DNA from: Notospermus geniculatus
Lineage: Eukaryota > Nemertea > Pilidiophora > Heteronemertea > Lineidae
Length of the DNA: 64,000 bases
Direction: 5' to 3'
Assembly (NCBI GenBank): GCA_002633025.1
Contig: NMRB01000017.1
Span: forward strand, 656,843-720,842
Below the pieces are notes generated by a model, which saw only the letters and a list, made by a program, of their open reading frames with translations, did no database searches and was not told the origin of the DNA. Both the position numbers and the translations under genes were made by a program. Below, in pieces: positions 52,270-62,998 of this stretch (positions are counted from its first letter, which is position 1; every line of letters starts with the position of its first letter).

Positions 52270-52338
52270 TAGATCGATCACAATCTCCACTCGGCAGCCT
52301 CATTAGAGGCAGCCGAGTGGAGATTGTGATCGATCTAT
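52270..52338. repeat. Near-perfect hairpin
   Basis: TCGATCACAATCTCCACTCG on the left is answered by CGAGTGGAGATTGTGATCGA on the right, arms about 33 bases around an eight-base loop with minor mismatches at the tip. Could be a foldback element or a structured RNA precursor. Confidence 0.8.
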
Positions 52339-52678
52339 AGCGCGGAGTGGACCGGCAAAGACGGGAACCAGTCTAATTTTCGCAGAAAAGCATTTCAGTT
52401 CTATTTTTTACTACCAGGGGGAGTGGTGTAAAGATCTCATTAATTTTACAAATTACAAATTACATGAACGAAGTTTTATTGCACTCTACCCGCCTTGAGC
52501 GGAACATAGAGGAAAATACAATAGAAAGAGTACAAAATTTCCTTGAATTCCCTTTTCTGTCACGACATCTGAAGTCTAATGAAGAAACCATTTCTCATAA
52601 AACGGATGAACTCACCACGACAACAGTTTGCGGGTACCCTGGCCGTTCATGTCGGGCCTTCACACTCTCAGTAGGCCT

Positions 52679-52793
52679 AGGGTCGTATTTTAGAACTTTC
52701 CTTAACATTAAGGTCGACCTTAAGTCTATTGTAAAACCATCGAGAACAATAGATTTAAACCTTAATGTTAAGGAACGTTCTAAAATACGGCCC
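52679..52793. mobile_element. Foldback MITE with GGGTCGTATTTTAGAAC arms, copy 1
   Basis: GGGTCGTATTTTAGAACTTT against GTTCTAAAATACGGCCCC. CCTTAACATTAAGG continues both arms almost to the centre. Confidence 0.88.
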
Positions 52794-53151
52794 CAAATCT
52801 TTTCCCTGTCTTGGCTACCTAAAGGCTCAAATGCCTGCCCCACAAACTTATTTTCAGATTGTTCCTTCACCAGATCGTGCGAGTTTGTTTACCAAATTTC
52901 GCGCCTAGCCTATTCAATCTTCTCAAGATGTGCGCCCCCCCCCCCACCCCAGGCTCAGACCAGCCTACGCCCTCCAGGTTATCACATCCGACAATGTAAA
53001 CTAATACGAGGATGATACATCGAAACCTGGAACAGATCTTGATAATTAACAACCAGTTCTTACTGTAACAGTAATTATTCTTTCAATCTCAAATTACATC
53101 ACCTTCGTTGACCGCCGCTTTTCACCACGTCTCAGCGGTCAAAGAAGACTA

Positions 53152-53270
53152 TGGGCCGTATTAGAACGTTCCTTAACATTAAGGTCCACCTTAAATCTAT
53201 TGTTCTCGATGGTTTTACAATAGACTTAAGGTCGACCTTAACGTTAGGAACGTTCTAAAATACGACCCTA
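53152..53270. mobile_element. Foldback MITE with GGGTCGTATTTTAGAAC arms, copy 2
   Basis: Same arms and core as 52679-52793 but with the core inverted (TTGTTCTCGATGGTTTTAC against GTAAAACCATCGAGAACAA). Confidence 0.88.
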
Positions 53271-53745
53271 TTTCTTTTTCGAATCAAATAAAAGGGTTCG
53301 TGATAAAACCCGGAACGAAAGGAAACGAAATGAAATCATCAAAATGGGCATGATTTGCATCAATTTATTTTCGTTTTATTGTCTTATTGTTTGCAATACC
53401 GATATTTAAGTGGTTAACGTAGAATCTGCTCCCACATTGACGCTTCCTTTATGCACCAACCGAATGAGTGAAGGAAACAAAAACTGGGAGTAACTTGAGG
53501 AGCACCCGAGGGAATTTCGTACATGATGATTCTGATTGATTTTAAAATAATAATTCAATTTGATTTTGTGTTGTACATGTATCTAGAAAAAAAACGTCAC
53601 TCTCAAGGCGGAACCCAAAAAACGTCACTCTCAAGGCGGAAGCATACGTCTGCAACATAATGACACTTTATTAGGCCTACGTTAATTCTCAAATTCCTTG
53701 CCAGTCCCATTTCGCTGATTTCATTTTTTTTCATTTCGTTCCGTA

Positions 53746-53912
53746 CAGGTGTAACGTTTTTCAGTGTGGCCGTTTTTCTGTGTGTTCTGAACACACTGAG
53801 AAACAGACTCGCTGTTTCTCTGTGTGCCGTTCATTGTCAAGTCGCCGCTTATTCGGTCACTCTATTGTATTGTCACACTGGCACACGGGCCTCACTGAAA
53901 AACGTTACACTG
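53746..53912. mobile_element. MITE, CAGGTGTAACG family, copy 3
   Basis: Left CAGGTGTAACGTTTTTCAGT, right CACTGAAAAACGTTACACTG; nearly perfect inverted ends of about 20 bases. Best-preserved member of the family here. Confidence 0.88.
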
Positions 53913-54748
53913 TCTCAACTACCAAGTATCTTTCTACATTCCAGACGGAACCCGCGATGAATATTGACTGTGATTTTGTCTTCTTTGTGTGCGTATCCGA
54001 TATATTGGTTAACTCTGACCTATTGAAATTCTGTGAGGTCTAGTGCACGATGTAAGCCTATACATTCTTACGGCCTACACCACCAACGATTTGTTCAGTT
54101 TCCGAAAAAGAGGCCCTATTTTCACCTCAGAAAAATAAGAATTTCGGTATTAACAGATTCAGCATGTTATGGCCTCTGAATTCATCATACGTGTACATGT
54201 ATACAGGGCCCAGGCCTACTTTGTACAAACGCCTACGGCTACGCCTACATCTACATGCACGCGTGAAGAGTGTAAAAGGGGAAAGCCCCTTAAAGGAGTC
54301 AGACTCTTTTTCGATGCTTTTTTTTATTGTCGTTAATACCATTTGTCCTGGATTTTACAATAGATTTGTCGTGCAGGACATTTTCACCGGGTGATAATTT
54401 TTGCTATCACACCTAAACAATCAAACACAAAGTCAGGTAATTTGTTGGTGAAAATAGTTTACAAGACCTGTTTCCCTCCTTACCAACACTCTTACATATG
54501 TACAATATATTTACGCCTAGCGTTAAAAAAGTAACTATAGCAACAGATTATACGACGAACAATTTTCGCTCCGGGAACGTAACATGACAGCATGGATGAA
54601 TCGCTAGAAGACACTCTCCCCTCGTTACACAACATCTAGACATTTAACACCTTGACCAATTACAAGGGTCTATTGCGAATCTTGCACCCTCACCCTTTTT
54701 AGTCACATGACAGTGTGTCACGTCGACATAACAGACAAAAGCGTCATC

Positions 54749-54892
54749 ATTTCCATGGCAACGCTCCGCAGGTCTTCCGCCATATTTATTGAAGGTGGGC
54801 GGTGTTCTTTGTGTCACTTAGCTAGGAAATCTCGCGGAGCACACCAGCGGCGGAGAAAGAACCGTTCCCTAAAATCATAAAGGTAAGTTCTT
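54749..54892 (+). promoter_or_regulatory. Candidate promoter and non-coding first exon of the plus-strand micro-glycopeptide gene
   Basis: X-box-like ATTTCCATGGCAAC at 54749-54762 has a perfect right half-site. About 130 bases on, CCCTAAAATCATAAAG is followed by a strong donor GTAAGTTC at 54893. The coding exon at 57176 begins exactly at an acceptor, so it needs an upstream non-coding exon; this is the best candidate I see. Confidence 0.45.
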
Positions 54893-55848
54893 TCAGTTCT
54901 TATCCGCCTTTTTTATTTTTTCATCCTTGGATAGGGATAAAAACTGGGTTAGATAGGCCCATAATACAAGAGGATTTTAGATGTAGTCTGTATTGAAGTG
55001 AAAGCGGATGTAAAGGCCTATTGTCTCTCGAATGTTCTATTTTTGATCGCCCAAGTAGAGTAGACTCTTTCGACCAGGCCTACAGTACGCGAGGAAAAAT
55101 ATCGATAAAGGAACTTTTTCAATGACTGAAACAGTACAGCCGAGATGACAAGACAGTTTTAAAAAAATGTTGGGTTCCCATGGTAGGACTGAATTGAAGA
55201 CAACCGATTTTTTAACGTAAGTGTCAAACGATTTACACAGGAAATGAGTCGAGCGGTCCGTCATCATTTTCCTTCCCAGTCGAACATAGCAGACCTGCGT
55301 TCTAAATATATATATTTCTTAATTATTGTTTCTGAAATTGCAAAAACTTCGGTTCCGCTGATCATCACCTTATATAGTGTATATACAGACGATATGTGAG
55401 TGTAAAACCCTTGAAACTGAGAAATTTCTTTTAAAGTAGGCTCAATCCTAGACCTGTGAGAGAAGGAACTTGCTCCAAGATGCTCCTGGACATGTTCAAA
55501 GTTTAGTGCAACACTTGAAGTAATAGCACAAAGACGTACTCGTAGCGATGATGATCCATCTGTCACCGGTTGCACATAATATTACCGAAAAGTAGGGCCT
55601 ATAAGGGGTATAAATTTTTGCAATAACCCATCACTGACCCTCTATATGGGACCAATCGTCTCATGATGGGTCGAAATTACGTTACCGTATACTTCAATCC
55701 AAAGGGACCTTAATAACTTTGATTACTCTCCCCGCTTTGCTGATTGTTCCTTTTTCACATTCCGCAGTAGGCCTAGAAGCAAATACTAGTAAACGCAAAT
55801 TTTTCAAGATTCGGACGACACGCAATGCGAAAAGATCTGTTAAAGCTT

Positions 55849-55993
55849 GGCGCACATCGACGGCAAATCTCAATGCGGCAAGGGGTGATTTTAAAGTCGA
55901 CTGACCCAACGCTCCTGGACTCGTCATTTAGCCGGGTCAGGCGACTTTAAAATCACCCCTACCGCATTTGAGATTTGCCGTCAATGTGCGCCT
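55849..55993. mobile_element. Foldback element, AGTCGACTGACCC family
   Basis: GGCGCACATCGACGGCAAAT and ATTTGCCGTCAATGTGCGCC are inverted. GGGGTGATTTTAAAGTCG and its inverse continue inward, so arms are about 60 bases. Confidence 0.88.
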
Positions 55994-56658
55994 ACGCCTA
56001 CAAGTTGTTGGCTTGTTGTCGTATATCGTTCCCACGTGGTATTAAACTACTTGTTACTTTAGGAGGTAAAATTCATTTTTGGCATTAAAGTTTTGGAACC
56101 AAATTTGCCTATCAAAGTCTAAGCATTAGGCCCTATCTCCCAGCATACCAATGATAGTGTATATGCATCGCGTATACAGGTATCACCACTACACAAAGAA
56201 AGAATTGACATATTGGTTATGTGCAATATCCTAGTGTAGACATTAAACAAACATACATTAGGCCTATTTCAAAATTTCGCCTGAAGGGATCGGAGTCTGG
56301 AAACCGATAGTTCAATTGAACAAACACACATTAATATCGTTTCGATTCCAAGGTTTTTATATACCGGTATTGTAGGCCTCATTTACAGTACACGTAGGTA
56401 TCACGGCATGCAGTCTTTTCGAACGTGATGAGATAATACATTTTCATAAAATGGTGTGGCGGGAAATCATCACGAATCGAGACTTTTCGCGCCATAATGA
56501 ACGAAGATTGCCGAACTGAATAGTATAGGGCTACTTGATCAAAATTTACGAACTGCTGTAGTTGCCCATTATTAGCACTATCTTCATTGCATGTCCATTT
56601 TCCGGCAGAAAAGACAAAATACTGAATCCGATATTTTTTGGTGCCCATGACGTCACGT

Positions 56659-57044
56659 CTTAAAGCCTGGCGCACACGAGAGCTTCCTGCTTACGGAAAA
56701 GTGTGTGCGGTGCGATTCGAAGCTTCGTGCAGGCGTGGCGAAAAATATCAAACTGGTTTGATATTGGCTGCAGCGCCTCGAATGACGAAAATCAGTCGTG
56801 AATCGCACCGCACACGGGAGCTTCCTCCTTAAAGCGGGTGATCCACTGTTGCGATTTTGGCTTGAGACGGGGTTGCGTTCCCTTGCGGTTACCTTATATG
56901 GCAATCGGAAGTCCTTATAAGGTAATCGCAAGGGAACGCAACCCCGTCTCAAGCCAATATCGCAACAGTGGATCACCCGCTTTAGGCAAGTGCCTCGAAT
57001 GAACTTTTCCGTAAGCAGGAAGCTCTCGTGTGCGCCAGGCTTTA
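56659..57044. mobile_element. Outer foldback MITE with AAAGCCTGGCGCACACGAG arms
   Basis: The 41-base left arm starting TAAAGCCTGGCGCACACGAG is a perfect inverse of the right arm ending CTCGTGTGCGCCAGGCTTTA. TA at both edges. It is split by a second element at 56832-56984. Confidence 0.9.
56832..56984. mobile_element. Inner foldback MITE nested in the outer one
   Basis: Arms of about 67 bases beginning TAAAGCGGGTGATCCACTG and ending CAGTGGATCACCCGCTTTA with only two mismatches, around a loop of about 20 bases. TA at both edges. Confidence 0.9.
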
Positions 57045-57175
57045 GGCCGGCTTCCCATTGGAGCAAAGGCTTATTCCATTCTCTAGCTCTGGGGTATCTC
57101 AAAAGCATTGTTTTTTTCCCAACGCAGCGCCCATGTTGAAATGCCTACTATACGTACCTTGTCCTCCTTTTTCAG

Positions 57176-58468
57176 ATGGAATTTGTCGTGAAAATGAAGA
57201 CACTTGTATGCTTGGCTTTCGTCGCTTTGAGTAAGTTTATTAACTTTAATAATTCTGACTCTTTTATTATTTTTGTGGTTGGCACTAGTAATTTTCAGCA
57301 GTTTCTGACTCTTTTATTATTTTTCTGGTTGGCACTAGTAATTTTCAGCATATAGTTTTAGAAGATGCAGAACAGTCTGCAGTGTGGTGAAAAAAGTCGA
57401 AGCTTGCAATGATACAGTATACAATATCGCTGAAAACGAGAAACTCAAGGAGCCGTAGAAGACTGCGGTCGGAGTCTAATTTCCACCTGCCCTTCGAGTC
57501 CAGGTGTTATGGTGCGAATGACTGCACCGGTAACACACATATCTTGCCGACCCAGGGAGTTTTGACACATTAAGGGAGGTTTCGCAAATCTGACGTAACA
57601 GGAAGTAGGAAATACGAAATTGGACTTCATTTCCAGACGTAATGTATTTCAGGAGATGGTTGGTACCACAATCGCCTGCTACAAGAGCTTCAGCGTATGA
57701 CGTTAGACCGATAGAGTTACGGTGTATACCGTATTTTAAAAACTTTGAAATTTTTTATCTTTCGTTAAAATTTTTTTTATCTTTCGTTAAAAATTCAAGA
57801 TGCATCATAACTCTCTCGGTCTTACATCATAATATGCTAAAAGACGCACTGGGCAGCAACCATTTCCAGAGATACTTATAGGTCATGGAAACGAAGTTGA
57901 ATTTCGTATTTCGTACTTCGTACTTCATGTTTCGTCGACATTTGCGCCGAAACCTCTTTATTATTAGCACCAATAAAAGTTGTAACTCCTGGCAGATGTT
58001 GTATAGCCGATAAGCTGATGGTTCGTATGCCGTCTTCCAAAGGCTGCCTTGGCATCCTTGTGATGCGAATATGGAACATCTCTGCATCACTAGGCCTACC
58101 AGTTAGCACTGCGAGTGTAGGGTATGGCAAAGTAGAGACGAGCTTTTTTAGGAGCGAAATTTGGCTGCTTGTAGCGAGGAAGTGCAATTTCATTTAACGT
58201 TTAATGGCACCCGTGTGCTTGCCAAGTGTGAGACGTGTGACAATAACACATTTCTTTTCTTTTCTTTGCAGTGTTGGTCGTACTTGTTCCAACTGATGCA
58301 TCTGCCACTACTCCCAACCCGCAAACACAGACACCAGGGACGAACACATCACCTGCTCCTGAACATCCAACAAGCACCAAACCAGACAACGCTGGGCCAG
58401 CCATTGTCAGCTCCTTCGTCACGATCTTCGTTCCCGTTTTCATTGCTTTACTCAAATTATTGCACTAA
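57176..58468 (+). CDS. CD52-like GPI-anchored micro-mucin, 83 residues, copy 1
   Basis: Exon 57176-57230 starts with ATG directly after acceptor TCCTTTTTCAG and encodes leader MEFVVKMKTLVCLAFVAL; the downstream Met7 (MKTLVC) is an equally good start. Exon 58272-58468 (acceptor TTTCTTTGCAG) completes it; the intron is phase 1. The leader probably ends at TDASA. The mature chain is a 30-odd-residue Thr/Pro/Asn stretch (TTPNPQTQTPGTNTSPAPE) with an N-glycosylation site (NTS) and many O-glycosylation candidates. DNAGPAIVSS and a hydrophobic end (FVTIFVPVFIALLKLLH) then form a typical GPI-attachment signal. Such a protein would be a heavily glycosylated surface peptide, as CD52 is. The intron holds a long-TIR MITE at 57574-57956. 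Confidence 0.75.
57574..57956. mobile_element. Long-TIR MITE, GAGGTTTCGCAAATCTGACG family, copy 2
   Basis: GGAGGTTTCGCAAATCTGAC at the left; GTCGACATTTGCGCCGAAAC at the right. The interior, including AACTCTCTCGGTCTTACATC, matches 39676-40002 in the same plus-strand orientation. Confidence 0.85.
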
Positions 58469-60153
58469 GAACATTCAATTCCGTAACATTCCATAACAAC
58501 TGCCATTTGAAAAAGGACTTTCTTCAGCACGGCTAGGGCCAATCAGCAGCGTCTTAAGTTCCAACGCAGTATGGCGGACCAATGGAACATCTTGGTTTTG
58601 GTCACGCGATCAAACTGCCGTCACATCCACATGGACGGGGAAGACGAAAACTAACATTCATACTTTTCGTTCGGACAAGACCAATCAAGGAATCCAATGG
58701 AAATTTGCCTATAGACATTTTCATTCACACCAGCATTTGTCAGTTTTTCTCGTATAAAACGTTTTCTGCTTTTTTGATACGGTTTTCCAAGAAGTTGTAA
58801 ACGTCCCAGGGTGCGTTGCTGAAAATATCAAAAATTTACGAATCATGATAAGTCAATGTAGTCGTCTGCTCGGATGCAATGAAAGCGTCTTCTGGTCGAT
58901 CGATGCAATGCACATCGACGCACAATTTTTCATCTGTAAGTTGCATATGTCAGAGTATTTCTGTTTTATCCTATAAAGGCAAGGCTTGTAGGCCTACGAG
59001 TCAAAATGATACTGTAACACAATCTAGAGTAGAGCATAATTTGTAGCCAAGTATGACGTTGTGAAAAGCAACCGAGGAGATAAAGGCTTATTCCATTCTC
59101 TAGCTCTGGGGTATCCCATCATTCAGTGGCGGAGACGTCACATTCTGATACACCAATCATGACGTCTGTAAGGATCACGTGACATCTGATCCCGGTCTCC
59201 TCCAGTGGATGGAAGTGAGGTTCTGGAAATATACTTCCGGTAGGACCAGGTGCAGCGCCCGATGATCATCTTGCTGCATGGTCTCTGGCATTTGTTGAAC
59301 GGCGTCCACCGTTGGTGACGTTAGCGCTGGCAGATGAATGCAGAAACTAAGCTAACTTGAGTGAGAGGGCAAATGCCTTGTTGTCCTAAACCGTTTGCTG
59401 CGCCATCGGTGATGGCATGCTCAGAGCTAGAAAATGCCTGAAATTTGCCCCGTACTGTCCACCATTGCCTCATTCAATTCCTTTGTATGCACCCGTTTCT
59501 GTTCTGTCATGTCAAGTTCGTGTTAGTGTTGGCCTAGTGTTTAAAGTGCTTTTCAGAATGTCCAGTCGTTTTTGCACTCATTTTACCTTGCAATGGAACC
59601 TAACCACAAACCACCAACTGGCCAATTACGTGTGCATGTCAATTCACGCTTGACCGACTTCTAATAGGACCTTGTTCAGGTCTGTACTCTGATTCAAGAT
59701 AATCATGCTTGCAAGGTGAAATGAGTGCAAAAATGACTGGACATTCTGAAAAGCACTTTAGTCTTCGTACTCCCATTGGAACAGCCAATAACCTGTTCAC
59801 CAAATTGCGGATTTGCGAAGTCATTTTGTAGACCATTCTGTTAACCATGAATGTTTTGTAATGCACATTGATAATCAGCCAATCTCCAAAGGCGGATTAT
59901 GGCGCTGATCGCGCTCCGCCCTTGTGGTATGGTAAATGACTGCGACTGCTGAGTTCGCATGAGGATTTCCGTCCAAAATAAATTTAGTACTCTGATAAAT
60001 CAGTCTTCACTTTGTTTTTTCCACAAAGCACCATGTCATGAGATTCTGGTCATTTCAATCGGTCTGCATATTCACACGCTGGGGAATCAGTGCTGCGCGA
60101 TACCGTGCGATGGCCGTTTTCCGAGTCCGGGTTTTGCAAACCTCCGTGTCAAA
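58469..60153. other. Region downstream of micro-mucin copy 1
   Basis: Mostly the duplicated segment (to 59461). Then the foldback element at 59541-59763 and a stretch with two CCAAT-type motifs near 59774-59790 that may belong to the promoter of the exon at 60154. Confidence 0.4.
59541..59763. mobile_element. Foldback MITE with TAAAGTGCTTTTCAGAATG arms
   Basis: AAAGTGCTTTTCAGAATGTC and GACATTCTGAAAAGCACTTT are inverted; arms of about 50 bases reach CCTTGCA / TGCAAGG. Confidence 0.88.
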
Positions 60154-60230
60154 ATGGCTGACTCGGAAGAAAATGAACAGGACAGGCTACAAAAATCGAA
60201 CACAGGAGAAAGAAATGTCATCGAATCTGA
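60154..60230 (+). CDS. Candidate first coding exon of an unidentified gene
   Basis: ATG in good context (TCAAAATGGCT) opens MADSEENEQDRLQKSNTGER and ends at an ideal donor GTAAGTAAGG after 25 codons plus two bases. The acidic, hydrophilic N terminus suggests an intracellular protein. No following exon was identified in the next 3.7 kb, so the rest may lie outside the window or the call may be wrong. Confidence 0.4.
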
Positions 60231-60545
60231 GTAAGTAAGGCGTACAGTCGGATCTCAGTGGTCTACTGCAGCTCTCTGAGAAATTTGGTGTTGTAACTCA
60301 TTAGCATTGATTTTTGATTTTTTAAGGGCAGCACGGCCAAGAGCAGGGCATCGACGGCAATGGCCGTCGTGGCCGTCGATGAATTTATGCCCTGGACAAT
60401 CCTGAAATCACCAAACCGTTGGTGTCACCTTGGACATGTTGGGTCTTCTTATGTGCGCATTCCGACTCATTTTGTCGTGCCGGGTCACAAATATGCTTTC
60501 TTTCATGTTAGTCACGGATATTATCTTGGTGTCTAGGCCTAATTT

Positions 60546-60905
60546 TTAGCTCACTGGGGTGAGCTCTTACGATGGTGCAGCGTCCATCGTCCGTCGTCGT
60601 CGTCGTCCGTCGTTGGCCGTTAGCAGGGGCACGTTTCGTAACTGTTGTCTGTTGTGCCGTCTGTCAGTGTGTCCATCTTTTGCCTTACGTGTGATAACTT
60701 AGGTGGTGGTGCTTGTGGTCATCAAACCCGACATATGTTACCAAAGGGGACACATTCGCATACTGCGAGTTTTCTGAAATCAACGTGAAATGCTGGGTGT
60801 ATAATGCAATACCGTCGTTTGTTGTGCCATCTGTCGGTCCTTCCGTCCATCCGTACTTGTACGTGTGATAACTTCGGATGATGAAGCTCATTGTCATCAA
60901 ATCCA
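60546..60905. mobile_element. Element end with AGCTCACTGGGGTGAGCT and GTCGTC run
   Basis: The palindromic TAGCTCACTGGGGTGAGCT followed by (GTCGTC)n and GGGGCACGTTTC mirrors the terminus at 13330-13442. Two internal direct repeats follow (GTGTGATAACTT near 60691 and 60864; TTGTTGTGCC.TCTGTC near 60650 and 60819). Confidence 0.65.
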
Positions 60906-61637
60906 ACAAATCGTAAAGCAAAATATGTTCCTGCGGAAAAATTCTCATGAAATTGCGAATTACATAGCACCCGCGAAATTTTTCCTCCGCAAGCACAAAT
61001 TACCATGCGCAACGCGAATTTTTCCACCGCTAAAACCGTACATCGATGAGTCATGACTGAGGAATCCCATCTCGGCGTCATTCACGGAGTATCTCTTGTA
61101 ATGCATTCCCTAGCTTCCCTTTTGGGGATTTGGTACCTGACTTGCTAATAAAACCTTCGAGCCAGGCATGCCAGATCCCTGTGTCCCTAAGTTGGTGGAA
61201 ATGAGAAAAATAATTATCAAAGAAACAAGCCGCAAAATCTTTAGTAGTATGTATTTCAATTATGTTTTACTGTATACATAGCCACCATCTGGGCATTGCC
61301 ACATTATACAAAACTATACAGTGGATTTCTAATATCATAGTGCATAAAATGTACAGTCCGTGACGTTGTCGTTAAATTAACTTTAAAAATGACACTCAAA
61401 TATTGTACAAAATAGTATTATAATATGTACACAAGAAAGGCAGTATAACAGTACACAGATGTTCTTATACTAATATTAAAGCTTTAAGTCTTTAGATGAA
61501 TCTTAAGAAGATGGAGACATTTTTTTCAGGTAAATATTAATTTCACCTGTATTTGACTGAAGAAAGAAACAAAAGTTTCATTTTTCCCTTGAGAACATCT
61601 GAGGTCTATACTGTGGAGCAGGGGGATCGGAAACGCT
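60906..61637. other. Spacer before the second duplicated copy
   Basis: A-T-rich sequence with no coding signal I can support. It may hold regulatory sequence for micro-mucin copy 2. Confidence 0.35.
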
Positions 61638-61709
61638 CAAAAGCATTGGTTTTTTCCCAACGCAGCGCCCATGTTGAAACGCCTACTATACCTTGTCCTC
61701 CTTTTTCAG

Positions 61710-62998
61710 ATGGAATTTGTCGTGAAAATGAAGACACTTGTATGCTTGGCTTTCGTCGCTTTGAGTAAGTTTATTAACTTTAGTAATTCTGACTCTTTTA
61801 TTATTTTTGTGGTTGGCACTAGTAATTTTCAGCATATAGTGTCTGACTCTTATTATTTTTGTGGTTGGCACTAGTAATTTTCAGCATATAGTTTTAGAAG
61901 ATGCAGAACAGTCTGTAGTGTGGTGAAAAAAGTCGAAGCTTGCAATGATACAGTATACAATATCGCTGAAAACGAGAAACTCAAGGAGCCGAAGTAGGAG
62001 ACTGCGGTCGGAGTCTAGTTTCCACCTGCCCTTCGAGTCCAGGTGTTATGGTGCGAATGACTGCACCGGTAACACACATGTCTTTCCGACCCAGGGAGGT
62101 TTGACACATTAAAAGTGAGGTTTCGCAAATCTGACGAAACAGGAAGTACGAAATACGAAATTGGGCTTCATTTCCAGACGTAATGTATTTCAGGAGATGG
62201 TTGGTACCACAATCGCCTGCTACAAGAGCTTCTTTCAGCGTATGACGTTAGACCGGTGTATACCGTATTTTAAAAACTTTGAAATTTTTTATCTTTCGTT
62301 TCCACTTCGTAGATACGAAGTGGAAATTTAAAAATTCAAGATGCATCATAACTCTCTCGGTCTTACATCATAATATGCTAAAAGAGGCACTGGGCAGCAA
62401 CCATTTCCAGAGATACTTTATAGGTCATGGAAATGAAGTTGAATTTCGTATTTCGTACTTCATGTTTCGTCGACATTTGCGCCGAAACCTCTTTATTATT
62501 AGCACCAATAAAAATTGTAACTCCTGGCAGATGTTGTATAGCCGATAAGCTGATGGTTCGTATGCCGTCTTCCAAAGGCCGCCTTGGCATCCTTGTGATG
62601 CAAATATGGAACATCTCTGCATCACTAGGCCTACCAGTTAGCACTGCGAGTGTAGGGTATAGCAAAGTAGAGACGATCTTTTTTAGGAGCGAAATTTGGC
62701 TGCTTGTAGCGAGGAAGTGCAATTTCATTTAACGTTTAATGCCACCCGTGTGCTTGCCAAGTGTGAGACGTGTGACAATAACACATTTCTTTTCTTTGCA
62801 GTGTTGGTCGTACTTGTTCCAACTGATGCATCTGCCACTACTCCCAACCCGCAAACACAGACACCAGGGACGAACACATCACCTGCTCCTGAAAATCCAA
62901 CAACCCCCAAACCAGAGAACGCTGGGCCAGCCATTGCCAGCTCTTTCGTCACGATCTTCGTTCCCGTTTTCATTGCTTTACTCAAATTATTGCACTAA
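61710..62998 (+). CDS. CD52-like GPI-anchored micro-mucin, 83 residues, copy 2
   Basis: Exons 61710-61764 and 62802-62998, with splice sites and leader identical to copy 1. The second exon differs from copy 1 at six bases, five of which change the protein: His/Asn, Ser/Thr, Thr/Pro, Asp/Glu and Val/Ala, all in the Thr/Pro stretch or the junction to the anchor. The hydrophobic end is unchanged. Both copies are intact. No separate promoter-like first exon was seen between the copies, so copy 2 may be spliced to the same upstream exon as copy 1 or have its own in 60-61.6 kb. Confidence 0.73.
62115..62492. mobile_element. Long-TIR MITE, GAGGTTTCGCAAATCTGACG family, copy 3
   Basis: Same position and content as 57574-57956, so it was duplicated together with the gene rather than inserted anew. 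Confidence 0.85.

Larger units (their letters stand above)
46918..54748. other. Long intergenic region with elements but no confirmed gene
   Basis: About 7.8 kb. Apart from the elements, hairpin and X-box-like sites listed separately, I see no coding sequence I can support. It should contain the promoter and non-coding first exon of the minus-strand micro-glycopeptide gene. Confidence 0.5.
57099..59461. repeat. Segmental tandem duplication, copy 1
   Basis: The segment from AAAAGCATTG to CGTACTGTCCAC recurs at 61638-64000 with high identity, offset about 4,539 bases. The second copy runs off the window. Each copy contains a complete micro-glycopeptide coding region. The presumed first exon (before 54893) is not duplicated. 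Confidence 0.93.
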
